Part shown: piece after piece, positions 7,577 through 18,552 of the stretch | How positions within the stretch are numbered: position 1 is the first letter of the stretch | Layout of the letters: each line of letters opens with the position of its first letter | Assembly: GCA_041166025.1 (NCBI GenBank) | Contig: JBEAMJ010000047.1 | Location: 62,001 to 126,000 of the forward strand | DNA from: UBA7672 sp041166025 | GTDB lineage: Bacteria > Pseudomonadota > Alphaproteobacteria > Caulobacterales > Hyphomonadaceae | Reading direction: 5' to 3' | DNA: 64,000 nt | The notes under the pieces: generated by a model | Databases searched by the model: none | Seen by the model: the letters and a program-made list of their open reading frames with translations, nothing else | Told to the model about the DNA's origin: nothing | Program-made: the position numbers and the translations under genes

Positions 7577-10207
7577 ATGCGCACCGAAACGCCGCCTCCC
7601 GTGCGGCTCGCGGACTACCAGCCTTATCCCTTCGCGATCATTGGCGTGCGAATGCTGTTTCGGCTGCATTCCATGGACACGCGTGTGGTGACTAGACTTG
7701 AAGTTCGCCGCACAGGCCCGAAGGACGCGCATCTGCGCCTCGATGGCGAGAAGCTCAAGCTGGTATCGATCAAGCTGGATGGCGCGCCGCTTCCGTCAGA
7801 GGCCTATGCAATTGACGAGGAGAGCCTGACGGTGCTTGCGCCGGGCGACGCCTTCACGCTCGAGATCGAGACCAGCATCTCTCCCGAAACGAATACCGAG
7901 CTGTCGGGACTTTACCTCTCGAGTGGGCGGTTCTGCACCCAATGCGAGGCGGAAGGCTTCCGGCGGATCACATACTATCCGGACCGCCCCGACGTTCTCG
8001 CGCCCTTTTTCGTGCGCATCGAGGCGGACAAGGCACGCTATCCTTACCTGCTGTCGAATGGCAATCCGACAGGCAAAGGCGATCTCGATGGCGCAAAGCA
8101 CTTCGCAGAATGGACCGATCCGCATCCCAAACCCTCCTACTTGTTCGCCCTAGTGGGCGGCGCGTTCGACGTGCTGGAGGATCAATTCACCACGGCATCC
8201 GGACGACCGGTGAAGCTGTCGATCTTCGTCGAGACGGGCGATGCGCCACGCGCCGCGTACGCCATGCGCTCACTCAAGGCGTCGATGAAATGGGACGAGG
8301 ACGTGTTCGGTCGCGAATACGATCTCGACGTGTTTCAAATTGTGGCGGTGCGAGATTTCAACTTCGGCGCAATGGAGAACAAGGGCCTCAACATCTTCAA
8401 TTCGTCCTACGTGCTGGCGGACGGCGCGACGGCGACGGACGCGGACTTCGAGGCCATCGAGAGCATCGTGGCGCACGAGTATTTCCACAACTGGACCGGC
8501 AACCGAATCACTTGTCGCGATTGGTTCCAGCTGTGCCTGAAGGAAGGGCTCACGGTCTATCGCGACCAGGAGTTCACCAAGGCGATGCGCTCGCCAGCCG
8601 TTGCGCGGATCAAGGAAGTGATCCGCCTGCGCACGCGGCAGTTTCCCGAAGACGCGGGTCCGCTGGCTCATGCCGTGCGGCCGGATCAATACGCGAGGAT
8701 CGACAATCTCTACACCGCGACAGTCTACGAAAAGGGTGCTGAACTGATCCGCATGCTGCGCCTGATGATCGGCGATGCAGCGTTTTTCGCCGGCATGAGT
8801 CAGTATTTCGATACTATGGACGGCACGGCGGCGACCATCGAGGACTTCATCGCCTCGTTCCAGCCGCACACATCGCACGACCTCAAGGCATTCTCACGCT
8901 GGTATGCCCAGGCCGGGACGCCAACCCTAAAGGCGAGCGGGGCATACGACGGCGCGCGCCGACAGTTTCGGCTGACGCTGACACAGACGATTGCCCCAAC
9001 ACCTGGCCAGCCGGACAAGTCGCCCCTCCGCATCCCCATGCGCGTCGCCCTGTTCGACGCCAATGGCGCCAGGCTGGAGACTCGGCTCGAAGGCGGTGGC
9101 AAGGCGCACGAGCACATCGTGCTGCTTGGCGCGGCATCCTCTACCTTCGTGTTCGACGACGTCGCCTCTCCACCGCGTGCCTCGCTCAATCGTGGATTCT
9201 CGGCGCCGATCCGGCTGTCGGACGACATGCCGGAGGCCGACCGGGCCGCGCTTGCCGGCGCGGATGACGATCCCTTCGCTCAGTGGGAGGGATTGCAGGC
9301 CATCGCACGACCGTTGATCCTCGACGCCGTTCGCGCCGGCAGATCGGAGCCGAAGCAGGACAGGCTTGCTGCCTTCGTGTCGTCTCTCCAGAACTCGGTC
9401 CAGCGCGTAGCAGCGAGCGATCCAGCCTATGCCGCTCTGTTGCTCTACCTGCCCACGGTCGGCGAGCTTGTGCTGGACGTGCGCGAGGCCGATCCATCCG
9501 CGATCCACGATTTGCGCTTGATCGTACGCAAGTCGGTCGCGACGGCGCTCGAGCGCTTTCTGCTCGATGTGCTGTCGCAATCAGAACCCAAAACGTTTGA
9601 TCCCTCAGCGGCGGCGGCAGGGCGTCGCGCGTTGCGCGCCTCGGCCCTGTCGCTGCTTTCGACGCTCGATACGCGCCACGAAGCCCTGATCATGCGCGCC
9701 TTCGAGGTCGCTGCGACGATGACCGAGAGTCTTGCGGCGCTGACGGCGCTCTCCAACATTGAGACCGATACGTTTGACCGGGCGCTGGGCAGCTTCGAGA
9801 CCAAATGGTCTTCCTCGCCGCTGGTGATGGACAAGTGGTTCGGCATCCAGGCGATGGCCGTGAGGCGCGACCTGCGCGGACGTATCCAGAAGCTGATGGC
9901 GCGCCCTGACTTCGACCTGCGCAATCCGAACCGCGTGCGGTCGCTGGCGGCATCGTTCGCAATGAGCAACCCGGTCGCGTTTCACGCAGCGGATGGCGGG
10001 GGCTATCGCTTCCTGGCCGACATCATCCTCAAGGTCGATCCGCTGAATCCGGCGCTGTCGGCCCGCCTCTCCACTGCGTTCGAAAGCTGGCGCGCCTTCA
10101 GTGCAGATCGCCGCCTGCATGCTCACGCCGAACTCACGCGTCTTTCCGGCGCCGGCCTCTCGCGAAACGCGCTCGACATCATCGGGCGGGCACTCGCCGA
10201 CAGCTAA
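7577..10207 (+). CDS. pepN: Aminopeptidase N (M1 zinc metallopeptidase)
   Basis: 876 residues, normal length for bacterial PepN. The exopeptidase motif is GAMENKGLN (about residue 263) and the zinc site is HEYFHNWTGNR (HExxH starting near residue 299; the third ligand is the Glu in 'LCLKEGLTVYRDQEF'). N-terminal beta-sandwich with 'LFRLHSMDTRVVTRLEV', C-terminal alpha-helical domain. It removes N-terminal residues from peptides in the cytosol and is a general peptide recycling enzyme. The start matches E. coli-type PepN N-termini (ADYQPYPF). Monocistronic by spacing: 115 bp before the next gene. Confidence 0.95.
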   Translation: MRTETPPPVRLADYQPYPFAIIGVRMLFRLHSMDTRVVTRLEVRRTGPKDAHLRLDGEKLKLVSIKLDGAPLPSEAYAIDEESLTVLAPGDAFTLEIETSISPETNTELSGLYLSSGRFCTQCEAEGFRRITYYPDRPDVLAPFFVRIEADKARYPYLLSNGNPTGKGDLDGAKHFAEWTDPHPKPSYLFALVGGAFDVLEDQFTTASGRPVKLSIFVETGDAPRAAYAMRSLKASMKWDEDVFGREYDLDVFQIVAVRDFNFGAMENKGLNIFNSSYVLADGATATDADFEAIESIVAHEYFHNWTGNRITCRDWFQLCLKEGLTVYRDQEFTKAMRSPAVARIKEVIRLRTRQFPEDAGPLAHAVRPDQYARIDNLYTATVYEKGAELIRMLRLMIGDAAFFAGMSQYFDTMDGTAATIEDFIASFQPHTSHDLKAFSRWYAQAGTPTLKASGAYDGARRQFRLTLTQTIAPTPGQPDKSPLRIPMRVALFDANGARLETRLEGGGKAHEHIVLLGAASSTFVFDDVASPPRASLNRGFSAPIRLSDDMPEADRAALAGADDDPFAQWEGLQAIARPLILDAVRAGRSEPKQDRLAAFVSSLQNSVQRVAASDPAYAALLLYLPTVGELVLDVREADPSAIHDLRLIVRKSVATALERFLLDVLSQSEPKTFDPSAAAAGRRALRASALSLLSTLDTRHEALIMRAFEVAATMTESLAALTALSNIETDTFDRALGSFETKWSSSPLVMDKWFGIQAMAVRRDLRGRIQKLMARPDFDLRNPNRVRSLAASFAMSNPVAFHAADGGGYRFLADIILKVDPLNPALSARLSTAFESWRAFSADRRLHAHAELTRLSGAGLSRNALDIIGRALADS

Positions 10208-10258
10208 GCTATTGGCGGGAATCGCTTTTTGGTGACGCGCCGGCGGGTCAGCTTAACG

Positions 10259-10274
10259 TTAACCGCTGGCTAAC
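10259..10274. promoter_or_regulatory. Near-consensus CtrA-type site upstream of the EAL gene
   Basis: TTAA (10259-10262), seven bases, CTAAC (10270-10274): one mismatch from the CtrA consensus TTAA-N7-TTAAC. It lies about 50 bp before the EAL-domain start codon, between pepN and that gene. Weak alone; more credible because the next gene downstream also carries a perfect site. Confidence 0.35.
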
Positions 10275-10322
10275 GGAGCCCGCCTAGCGTCGATCTTGCC
10301 TTGACGCGACAGGCGGGCGGGA

Positions 10323-11450
10323 ATGCCGACTTCGACGCAGAACGAGACCAGATTTCGCGAATTCGCGTTCGCGGCCGCCGACCTTCTGGTCGCGACCGAC
10401 GCTCGCGGCCGCATCACCGACGCCGAGGGCGATGCGACCCTGCTGCATCATCCGACCAGCGACAGGCTGATCGGCCGCGATGCGATCGAACTGGTCAGCG
10501 GCGCCGAGGGCAGCCGCCTGCGCGAAGAACTCTGGGCGCTGGGACCAGGCCGACGCGTCTCGTGGGAGGACCCCGGCTCGATGGAAGGCGGTCGCCGCAT
10601 CGTTGTCCAGCGCAGCACGATATCGCCAAACAGCTTCAGCTTCACGATCTCGCGCATGCCGAATTCGACCCGGATCCGAGCCGAGCGTGCCGACGAACTC
10701 CTGGCCGAGCGCTTCCGCGACGCTGTGATGAATGGCCGGCTGATGGCCGCACGTCAGCCAATCGTCGAGACCCGCTCGGGCGCGGTCAGTCACTATGAGA
10801 TTCTGGCGCGGTTTTCCGGCGAGGAGTCGCCCGTGAGCATGATCATGGCGGCGGAAAAGAGCGGGCAAATCGCGCATCTCGATTACATCATGGTGAGCGC
10901 CGCTGCGGCCCAGTTGGAAGCGAATCCGGACCCCTCTCTACGCCTCGCGGTCAACATCTCGGGGGAATCGCTTCAGCGGCTGGATGTCATTCTCGAGCTC
11001 TGCGCGGCGATCTCCGGCCATGAATTCGAACGGGGTCGACTCATCGTCGAAGTGACCGAGTCCGCCCACATCAGCGACATCGAAACGGCGGCGCGCGCGG
11101 TCAACCTGCTGCGCCGCATCGGCGTCGGCGTGTCGCTCGATGATTTCGGAGCAGGCTCGGCCTCGTTCGGTTATCTTCGTGCGCTCAATGTAGACGGCTT
11201 GAAGTTCGACGGCAGCTTCCTGCAGGCGACGGAGACGAACCGTCGTGGGCTCGCCCTGATGCGCAACGTCGCCCGAATGTGCGCCGAGCTTGGCATTGTC
11301 TCGGTTGGCGAGCGCATTGAGACGGAATCCGATCGCCGCCTCTTGATCGAAGCTGGCGTGATGTACGCGCAGGGTTATCTCTACGGACGCCCCACGATCG
11401 ACGACACTTTCTTTGCCCGCGGCCCCCGGTCATTGCGCAGCGCCGCCTGA
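10323..11450 (+). CDS. PAS-EAL cyclic-di-GMP phosphodiesterase
   Basis: 375 residues. An N-terminal PAS-like sensor (residues about 10-95, 'AADLLVATDARGRITDAEGD') precedes an EAL domain (about 130-370). Catalytic residues look intact: YEILARF (the EAL-loop Glu), 'LAVNISGESL' (Asn), 'IVEVTES' (Glu), 'LDDFGAGSASFGYL' (Asp-Asp), 'LKFDGSF' (Lys), GERIE (Glu) and 'AQGYLYGRP' (Gln). It should hydrolyse c-di-GMP to pGpG, controlling motile/sessile and cell-cycle behaviour. No GGDEF domain and no membrane segment, so cytosolic. Next downstream on the same strand is a PleC/DivJ-like kinase, a functional neighbour in Caulobacter-type cell-cycle control. Confidence 0.87.
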   Translation: MPTSTQNETRFREFAFAAADLLVATDARGRITDAEGDATLLHHPTSDRLIGRDAIELVSGAEGSRLREELWALGPGRRVSWEDPGSMEGGRRIVVQRSTISPNSFSFTISRMPNSTRIRAERADELLAERFRDAVMNGRLMAARQPIVETRSGAVSHYEILARFSGEESPVSMIMAAEKSGQIAHLDYIMVSAAAAQLEANPDPSLRLAVNISGESLQRLDVILELCAAISGHEFERGRLIVEVTESAHISDIETAARAVNLLRRIGVGVSLDDFGAGSASFGYLRALNVDGLKFDGSFLQATETNRRGLALMRNVARMCAELGIVSVGERIETESDRRLLIEAGVMYAQGYLYGRPTIDDTFFARGPRSLRSAA

Positions 11451-11525
11451 CCGATCTTGTTTCGGTCCCGTAGCAAGAAGCAACGGAATGAGCGCTACTG
11501 CGGCGTCGCGCCTTATGGCTCACAG

Positions 11526-11541
11526 TTAATCCCCCGTTAAC
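11526..11541. promoter_or_regulatory. Perfect CtrA box (TTAA-N7-TTAAC)
   Basis: TTAA at 11526-11529, TCCCCCG spacer, TTAAC at 11537-11541, 60 bp upstream of the GTG start of the sensor kinase at 11601. It exactly fits the consensus bound by the cell-cycle regulator CtrA in alphaproteobacteria. The 150-bp gap between the EAL gene and the kinase contains nothing else recognisable, which favours a promoter here. Confidence 0.6.
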
Positions 11542-11600
11542 CCTTTCGAAGCGTTTCGACTCCAGAACTGGTAAGTCGAAATTCGTTCGCGGGGCTGAAC

Positions 11601-13901
<2,301 letters not shown>

Positions 13902-13910
13902 GGTGATCGA

Positions 13911-14480
13911 TTACGGATTTCCGGGACGAGGCGTAGCGCCCGGGCCAGGCCGAGATGGGTCAGATGCGCCTTCGCCGAGAGGCCTGGCATTCCTGCCCTG
14001 TCCATCGACCCGCTGCATGCGCGCGTTGAACGGGGTGAGAAGCCCAACAGCGGCGGTAGCGCGCGCTTCGCGCGGCATCCTGCCGAGATGGCTGATCAGG
14101 ATATCCTCGGCGACCTGCTGAAGACGCTTTTCGCGCAGCTGAAACAGGGCGACAGCGTCGCGGAGCTTCATCTCGTCAAAGGGCTCCTGCAATGCCGCCT
14201 CATGGACGCGCTTGCCCGCTTCGCCCAGATGTTTGCGGTCCTCGGCACGCGCGACCCAGCTTTCGCGGAGCTGCTTGCGCAACGCGGTGCGATCGTCGTC
14301 TGGAAGTTGCTTCCAGGCCGCACTCACAACATCGGATGCCGGCCCGTACCTCTCCAACTGCATCTGCACCGTCGGCTCTGCGGCTTGCGGCGGGCTCAGC
14401 AGGCGACCACCGACAATGCCGAGCAGCACGGCGTTCGTTACAAGGGAAGCCACAAGGATGATCGAGGTCTTGGAGATCAT
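13911..14480 (-). CDS. CnrX-like periplasmic sensor with N-terminal membrane anchor
   Basis: 189 residues. One N-terminal hydrophobic anchor ('TSIILVASLVTNAVLLGIVGG'-type segment, residues 4-24) then a long alpha-helical periplasmic part ('WKQLPDDDRTALRKQLRESW', 'EALQEPFDEMKLRDAVALFQ'-like region) typical of the Metal_resist/CnrX-Spy family of periplasmic heavy-metal or stress sensors, and a disordered Pro/Gly tail. No His/Met-rich metal motif is obvious. Third gene of an ECF sigma operon; 7 nt after the anti-sigma-like gene with the ATG at 14480 (an upstream ATG at 14501 would overlap that gene). Likely modulates the anti-sigma partner from the periplasm; inference from CnrYXH/NccYXH logic. 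Confidence 0.65.
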   Translation of the reverse strand: MISKTSIILVASLVTNAVLLGIVGGRLLSPPQAAEPTVQMQLERYGPASDVVSAAWKQLPDDDRTALRKQLRESWVARAEDRKHLGEAGKRVHEAALQEPFDEMKLRDAVALFQLREKRLQQVAEDILISHLGRMPREARATAAVGLLTPFNARMQRVDGQGRNARPLGEGASDPSRPGPGATPRPGNP

Positions 14481-14487
14481 GGAGCTG

Positions 14488-14934
14488 TCAACGCCTGCCA
14501 TCGTCAATCGCGGTCAGGAACATCGACCCCGCCCCGCTACCCGACAAGGTGAGCATACTGGCATAGTCGGTTTCCGCCGGCCCCTGTGGCTCACCCGCAT
14601 ACCCAACCACAAAACCGAGCGCGAGCGAGGTGGCCAGCACGCCGCCCGTCGCCCATCTGGGCAGGGCCCACAGGCTTCGCCCAGACCAGGACGCGATCAA
14701 CGACTGCCGCGACGGGGCGGTGGACAGGATCTGCGTCTCTAGCGCGATCGAGGCCGGCGCGTCCTTCTCCAGCGCAAGCAGGTGATCGAACGTCCGTTCG
14801 CTCTCCCAAACATCCTTGATCCGATGCGTAGCGACCTCGAGAAAGACCGCCGCCGCCCCGCGATCCTCTTCCGGCCAGCGCACCAGGTCGGCGCCATAGA
14901 TGCCGAGCAGTTCTATGAAACGTGCTTCGTTCAT
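14488..14934 (-). CDS. Putative single-pass membrane anti-sigma factor
   Basis: 148 residues. Cytosolic N-terminal helical part (MNEARFIELLGIYGADLVRW, 'ATHRIKDVWESERTFDHLL') followed by one transmembrane helix around residues 95-113 ('GGVLATSLALGFVVGYAG') and a short periplasmic tail. Position immediately downstream of an ECF sigma gene (7-nt gap) and upstream of a CnrX-like sensor suggests it sequesters the sigma factor at the inner membrane. The sequence does not contain an obvious zinc-binding HxxxCxxC, so it is not a ZAS-type anti-sigma. Function inferred from context and topology. Confidence 0.6.
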   Translation of the reverse strand: MNEARFIELLGIYGADLVRWPEEDRGAAAVFLEVATHRIKDVWESERTFDHLLALEKDAPASIALETQILSTAPSRQSLIASWSGRSLWALPRWATGGVLATSLALGFVVGYAGEPQGPAETDYASMLTLSGSGAGSMFLTAIDDGRR

Positions 14935-14941
14935 GTCGTCC

Positions 14942-15508
14942 TCAACCCGTTTCCAGCCCGCTCAGCAGTTCCGCGCGCTCCGCCGCCAGCGACGATTTGA
15001 GCGTGCGTCGCGCCCGCGACAGCAGGCTCTCCAGTGCATCAACGCTGATGCCGAGGATTTCCGCCGCTTCGAGGTTGGTCCGATCCTGATAATAGCAAAG
15101 GACCAGCGCGGCGCGTTGCCGCTCGGACAGGCCTTGTAGTGCGTCCCGCACACGTTCGCGCCGCTGCCGGTCATCCAGCGCGCGGGTCGCGGAGGCCCGC
15201 GTGTCAATAGTTTCGGGAGGAACGTCACCGGTATGGCGGCCCACTCGGCGCAACCTGTCGAGGCAAAGATTTATTGCCACGCGATGCATCCAGGTTTCGA
15301 ATTTGGCAACGCCGGGCTTCCAGCTCGACGCGTGCTTCCAGACCCGAAGAAAGACTTCCTGGGCAACGTCCTCCGCCTCCGCCGCATCGCCCAGCATCCG
15401 GCGCCCGAGTCCAACCATGCGCGGAAGATGGCGGCGAACGATCTCGGCCGCCGCGCGCCGATCGCCCGCGCCGACACGTCGTATGAGATCCTCGTCCGGG
15501 TCTCGCAT
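14942..15508 (-). CDS. ECF-type RNA polymerase sigma factor
   Basis: 188 residues with sigma2 ('VRRHLPRMVGLGRRMLGD', 'AEAEDVAQEVFLRVWKH') and sigma4 ('LQGLSERQRAALVLCYYQD', 'NLEAAEILGISVDALESLLSR') regions. It directs RNA polymerase to a stress-specific promoter set. First gene of a three-gene operon with a membrane anti-sigma candidate and a CnrX-like periplasmic sensor. The ATG at 15508 (MRDPDEDLIRRV) is preferred to a TTG nine codons upstream. ECF operons normally autoregulate; the 156-bp gap upstream to glnE's end should hold that promoter but I could not assign -35/-10 elements with confidence. Confidence 0.88.
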   Translation of the reverse strand: MRDPDEDLIRRVGAGDRRAAAEIVRRHLPRMVGLGRRMLGDAAEAEDVAQEVFLRVWKHASSWKPGVAKFETWMHRVAINLCLDRLRRVGRHTGDVPPETIDTRASATRALDDRQRRERVRDALQGLSERQRAALVLCYYQDRTNLEAAEILGISVDALESLLSRARRTLKSSLAAERAELLSGLETG

Positions 15509-15664
15509 GGCTTGGCAGCCAACTCCGCGCCGCAACGTATCCTTTAGAGCCGCGCCACGGCATCTAACGCACAGCTCGCCACCTTATGCATCCTGCGATC
15601 GCGTTTGCCGAGGGCTTCCCGGCCACGTCGTCGTTACAGGCAACGAAGAACCCCGTGACAGCAC

Positions 15665-18490
15665 TTAAACGGAGGCTGGATCCTGTTCCGTCGCGAGCGG
15701 GCCCAGCTTCCGCATGCGGAGCGCCGCCGCGGCCGCCTGAATCTCCACGAGCCGGCGTTCAAGCACCGAAAAAGCCTTCAGACCCAGATGGCTGGCCAGC
15801 CATGCCTTGAGCCCCTCGGAAGCCGATTCGGGCTCAAATTGATCTCCCGTCGCGATCCTCAGGGCCTGCTGCAGGTGAAGTTGGAAGGTCAGCCCAGCGA
15901 CCAGTGCTGCTGCATCGGCCGGAGCCAGTCGGTCCGCGGCGGCCAGGGCCTTGACCGCATCCATCGAGGCGGGCTGGACAGCCCCCGGCGCGTCGGCGGC
16001 CGAAAGCAAGATGGCGTGTTGAATGACGAACTCGATGTCCACCAACCCGCCCGGCGCCAACTTGACATCCCACATCGAGCGCGGCTTGCGCTCGCGCGCC
16101 ATGCGGCGGCGCATGTCGGCAACATCCTCAGTGATCTTGGGATCAGCACTTTTCCGGCGGAGGGCGTCTCGCGCAAGCTCGACGATACGGCGGCCCAGCT
16201 CGGGATCGCCGGCCACGGGACGAATCCGCGTGAGCGCCATGAACTCCCAGGTCCAGGCTTCCTCGCGATAGTAGCGTTCAAAGGAGGATAGACGCACTGC
16301 GACGGGTCCTGATTTTCCTGACGGACGGAGTTGCAGGTCGACCTCGTACAGGCTCCCTTCTTCTGTCGGGGCCGATAGCGCTGCAACAAGGCGTTGGACG
16401 AAGCGCGCGGCAAGGTTTGGCGTCGTGTCGTCCTCGGGATCATAGATCAGCATAAGGTCGAGATCGGACGTGGCAGTCAGCTCGCGCCCACCAAATTTGC
16501 CGAGCGCGCAGATCGACCACCGCCCGATCGCGCCGGAAAACCGCGACAGCACGTCCGCCTCGCAGGCCGAAGCCAGCGCGCTCACGCACGCATCCGCCAG
16601 ATCGGCATATGCAAGACCGGCATCGGTGGCGCTCAGTGCGCCCTGCAGCAGCTGATAGCCGATCCGGAACGCTTCCTCGCGATGAAAGCGGCGCGCGATA
16701 TTCAGCTTCGTCTCGAAATCTTCGGAGCGATCCAGCTGGCTACGCAAGCGACGTTCGCGGTCGCGCGGCAGGTCGGCGTCAACCGGCGCGCGGAAGGACG
16801 GTTCGAGCATGGAGTCGATCAGAGCCGGGCGACGCGCAAGATCGTCCGCGAGCTTTGGCGCGAACGCCATGGTACGGATAACTTCCCGCGCCAGCGCAGG
16901 CTCCGCCAGCATCAATGACATCACCTGCACGCCGGACTTCAGCGCCGAGAAGAATTCGAGGAAACGCTGGAACGCTGCATCGGGCTCACCGGCCTGCGAC
17001 ATCGCCTCCAACAGGCGCGGACCCAGCGAGGTCAGCAGCTGCTGTGCACGCGCCGAACGTGTCGCAGGAATACTGCCGCGATGCCATTGCTGAAACACAT
17101 GGATGACACGCGACGGGTCGCTGAAACCCATATTGCGCAAGGTTTCGACCGTGCCAGGATCGTCATCGACCCCGGTGAAAACGAGGTTACCCGCCTCGCC
17201 AGAAAGCCGCTCCTCAGCTGCAAACAGGTCGGAGTAGACGCCGTGAACACGGCGCCGCACAGCCGCTATGTCGCTCTCGAATTCCATGGCATCGGCATAG
17301 CCGGACAGAATCCGCACGGCTTCACGCCTTTCGCGTGAATTGGGCAGCTGGTGTGTCTGTTCGTCGTCCAGCATCTGGGTTCTGTGCTCCACGCAACGCA
17401 GGAAGTCGTAGGCCGCGCAGAGATCTGTCGCTACCTCCGGCGCGACCGCGCGGACTTCGACCATTGCGGCCAACGCATCCCGGGTCCGCGGCGCTCGCAG
17501 CGCGGGCATTCGGCCGCCGAGTATGAGCTGTTGCACCTGTGCGAAGAATTCGATCTCGCGGATGCCGCCGCGCCCTAGCTTCACATCGAAATCTGGAGAG
17601 GCCAGTTCGGCATGACCGCCATGCGCATGGATCTGACGCTTGATCGAATGGACATCGGCAATCGCCCAGTAGTCGAGATGGCGGCGCCAGACATAGGGCG
17701 AGAGTTGATCGAGATAGCTTTGCCCGGCGGACAGGTCGCCGGCGCACACCCGCGCCTTAATGTGGGCCATGCGCTCCCAGTTCTGTCCTACGCTCTCGTA
17801 GTAGCCGAGTGCGAACTGTGTCGAAACAGCTGGAGCGGTCGAAGCCGGATCGGGACGAAGCCGAAGGTCGGTACGGAAGACATAGCCGTCGACAGTCCGC
17901 TCTTCGAGGTTGCGAACCAGGCGGCGCGCCAGTCGCGTCATCGCCTCTTTGGCGCGCGGTCCCGCGATCGGCAAACTGTCGAGATCGAACAGCAGGATGA
18001 GATCGACGTCGCTGGAATAGTTCAGCTCAGCGGCGCCCATCTTTCCCATCGCCAGCACAAACAGGCCAGGCAGCTCGTCGCTATCGCGCCTGTCATCGAA
18101 CCAGCCCTGCGTCCAACCCTCGCGAATGGCGAGCCGCAGTGCTGTCTCAACGGCGGTATCGGCAAGACGGGTCAACTCCTCCATGACGCGGTCGCATGTC
18201 CATGTTCCCGAGAGATCGGCGGCGCAAATGGCAAGCTGCGCCGTCTCCTTGGCGCGTCGCATCTCGCGCATAGAGTCGGTCGCGCCTGCGTCTGCACGGC
18301 GCATCTGCTCGAGCGCCTCGGCCATCAAGGCGCCGGGTCCATCGGCGAGCCGATGCACAACGTCCTCGCGTCGTTGCATCATGCGCGCGATGTGGTGTGC
18401 GTGCGTCGCGCCGAGCGCGAGCGCGCCGACGAGATCGGACGGTTCGCGAACGATGGGGCGGACGCCGGAGAGCACGAGTCGGTCTGTCAT
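15665..18490 (-). CDS. glnE: Bifunctional glutamine synthetase adenylyltransferase/deadenylylase
   Basis: 941 residues, usual GlnE length. Two nucleotidyltransferase modules are visible: 'GAAELNYSSDVDLILLFD' in the N-terminal half and 'GRELTATSDLDLMLIYD' in the C-terminal half, each with the G-S-D-x-D catalytic pattern, plus conserved 'KLGRGGIREIEFFAQ' and 'LAPGGLVDIEFVIQH' helices. It adenylylates (inactivates) and deadenylylates (activates) glutamine synthetase in response to PII and glutamine. It is the last gene of the long minus-strand run from feuP through degP and the second two-component pair; 62 nt separate it from the kinase gene upstream. Confidence 0.95.
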   Translation of the reverse strand: MTDRLVLSGVRPIVREPSDLVGALALGATHAHHIARMMQRREDVVHRLADGPGALMAEALEQMRRADAGATDSMREMRRAKETAQLAICAADLSGTWTCDRVMEELTRLADTAVETALRLAIREGWTQGWFDDRRDSDELPGLFVLAMGKMGAAELNYSSDVDLILLFDLDSLPIAGPRAKEAMTRLARRLVRNLEERTVDGYVFRTDLRLRPDPASTAPAVSTQFALGYYESVGQNWERMAHIKARVCAGDLSAGQSYLDQLSPYVWRRHLDYWAIADVHSIKRQIHAHGGHAELASPDFDVKLGRGGIREIEFFAQVQQLILGGRMPALRAPRTRDALAAMVEVRAVAPEVATDLCAAYDFLRCVEHRTQMLDDEQTHQLPNSRERREAVRILSGYADAMEFESDIAAVRRRVHGVYSDLFAAEERLSGEAGNLVFTGVDDDPGTVETLRNMGFSDPSRVIHVFQQWHRGSIPATRSARAQQLLTSLGPRLLEAMSQAGEPDAAFQRFLEFFSALKSGVQVMSLMLAEPALAREVIRTMAFAPKLADDLARRPALIDSMLEPSFRAPVDADLPRDRERRLRSQLDRSEDFETKLNIARRFHREEAFRIGYQLLQGALSATDAGLAYADLADACVSALASACEADVLSRFSGAIGRWSICALGKFGGRELTATSDLDLMLIYDPEDDTTPNLAARFVQRLVAALSAPTEEGSLYEVDLQLRPSGKSGPVAVRLSSFERYYREEAWTWEFMALTRIRPVAGDPELGRRIVELARDALRRKSADPKITEDVADMRRRMARERKPRSMWDVKLAPGGLVDIEFVIQHAILLSAADAPGAVQPASMDAVKALAAADRLAPADAAALVAGLTFQLHLQQALRIATGDQFEPESASEGLKAWLASHLGLKAFSVLERRLVEIQAAAAALRMRKLGPLATEQDPASV

Positions 18491-18552
18491 GAGGGGGAAG
18501 TTAGCTGCGCCATCCGCAAAAGCACGCCTTGAATGAGCACGGATGGAAGAGC

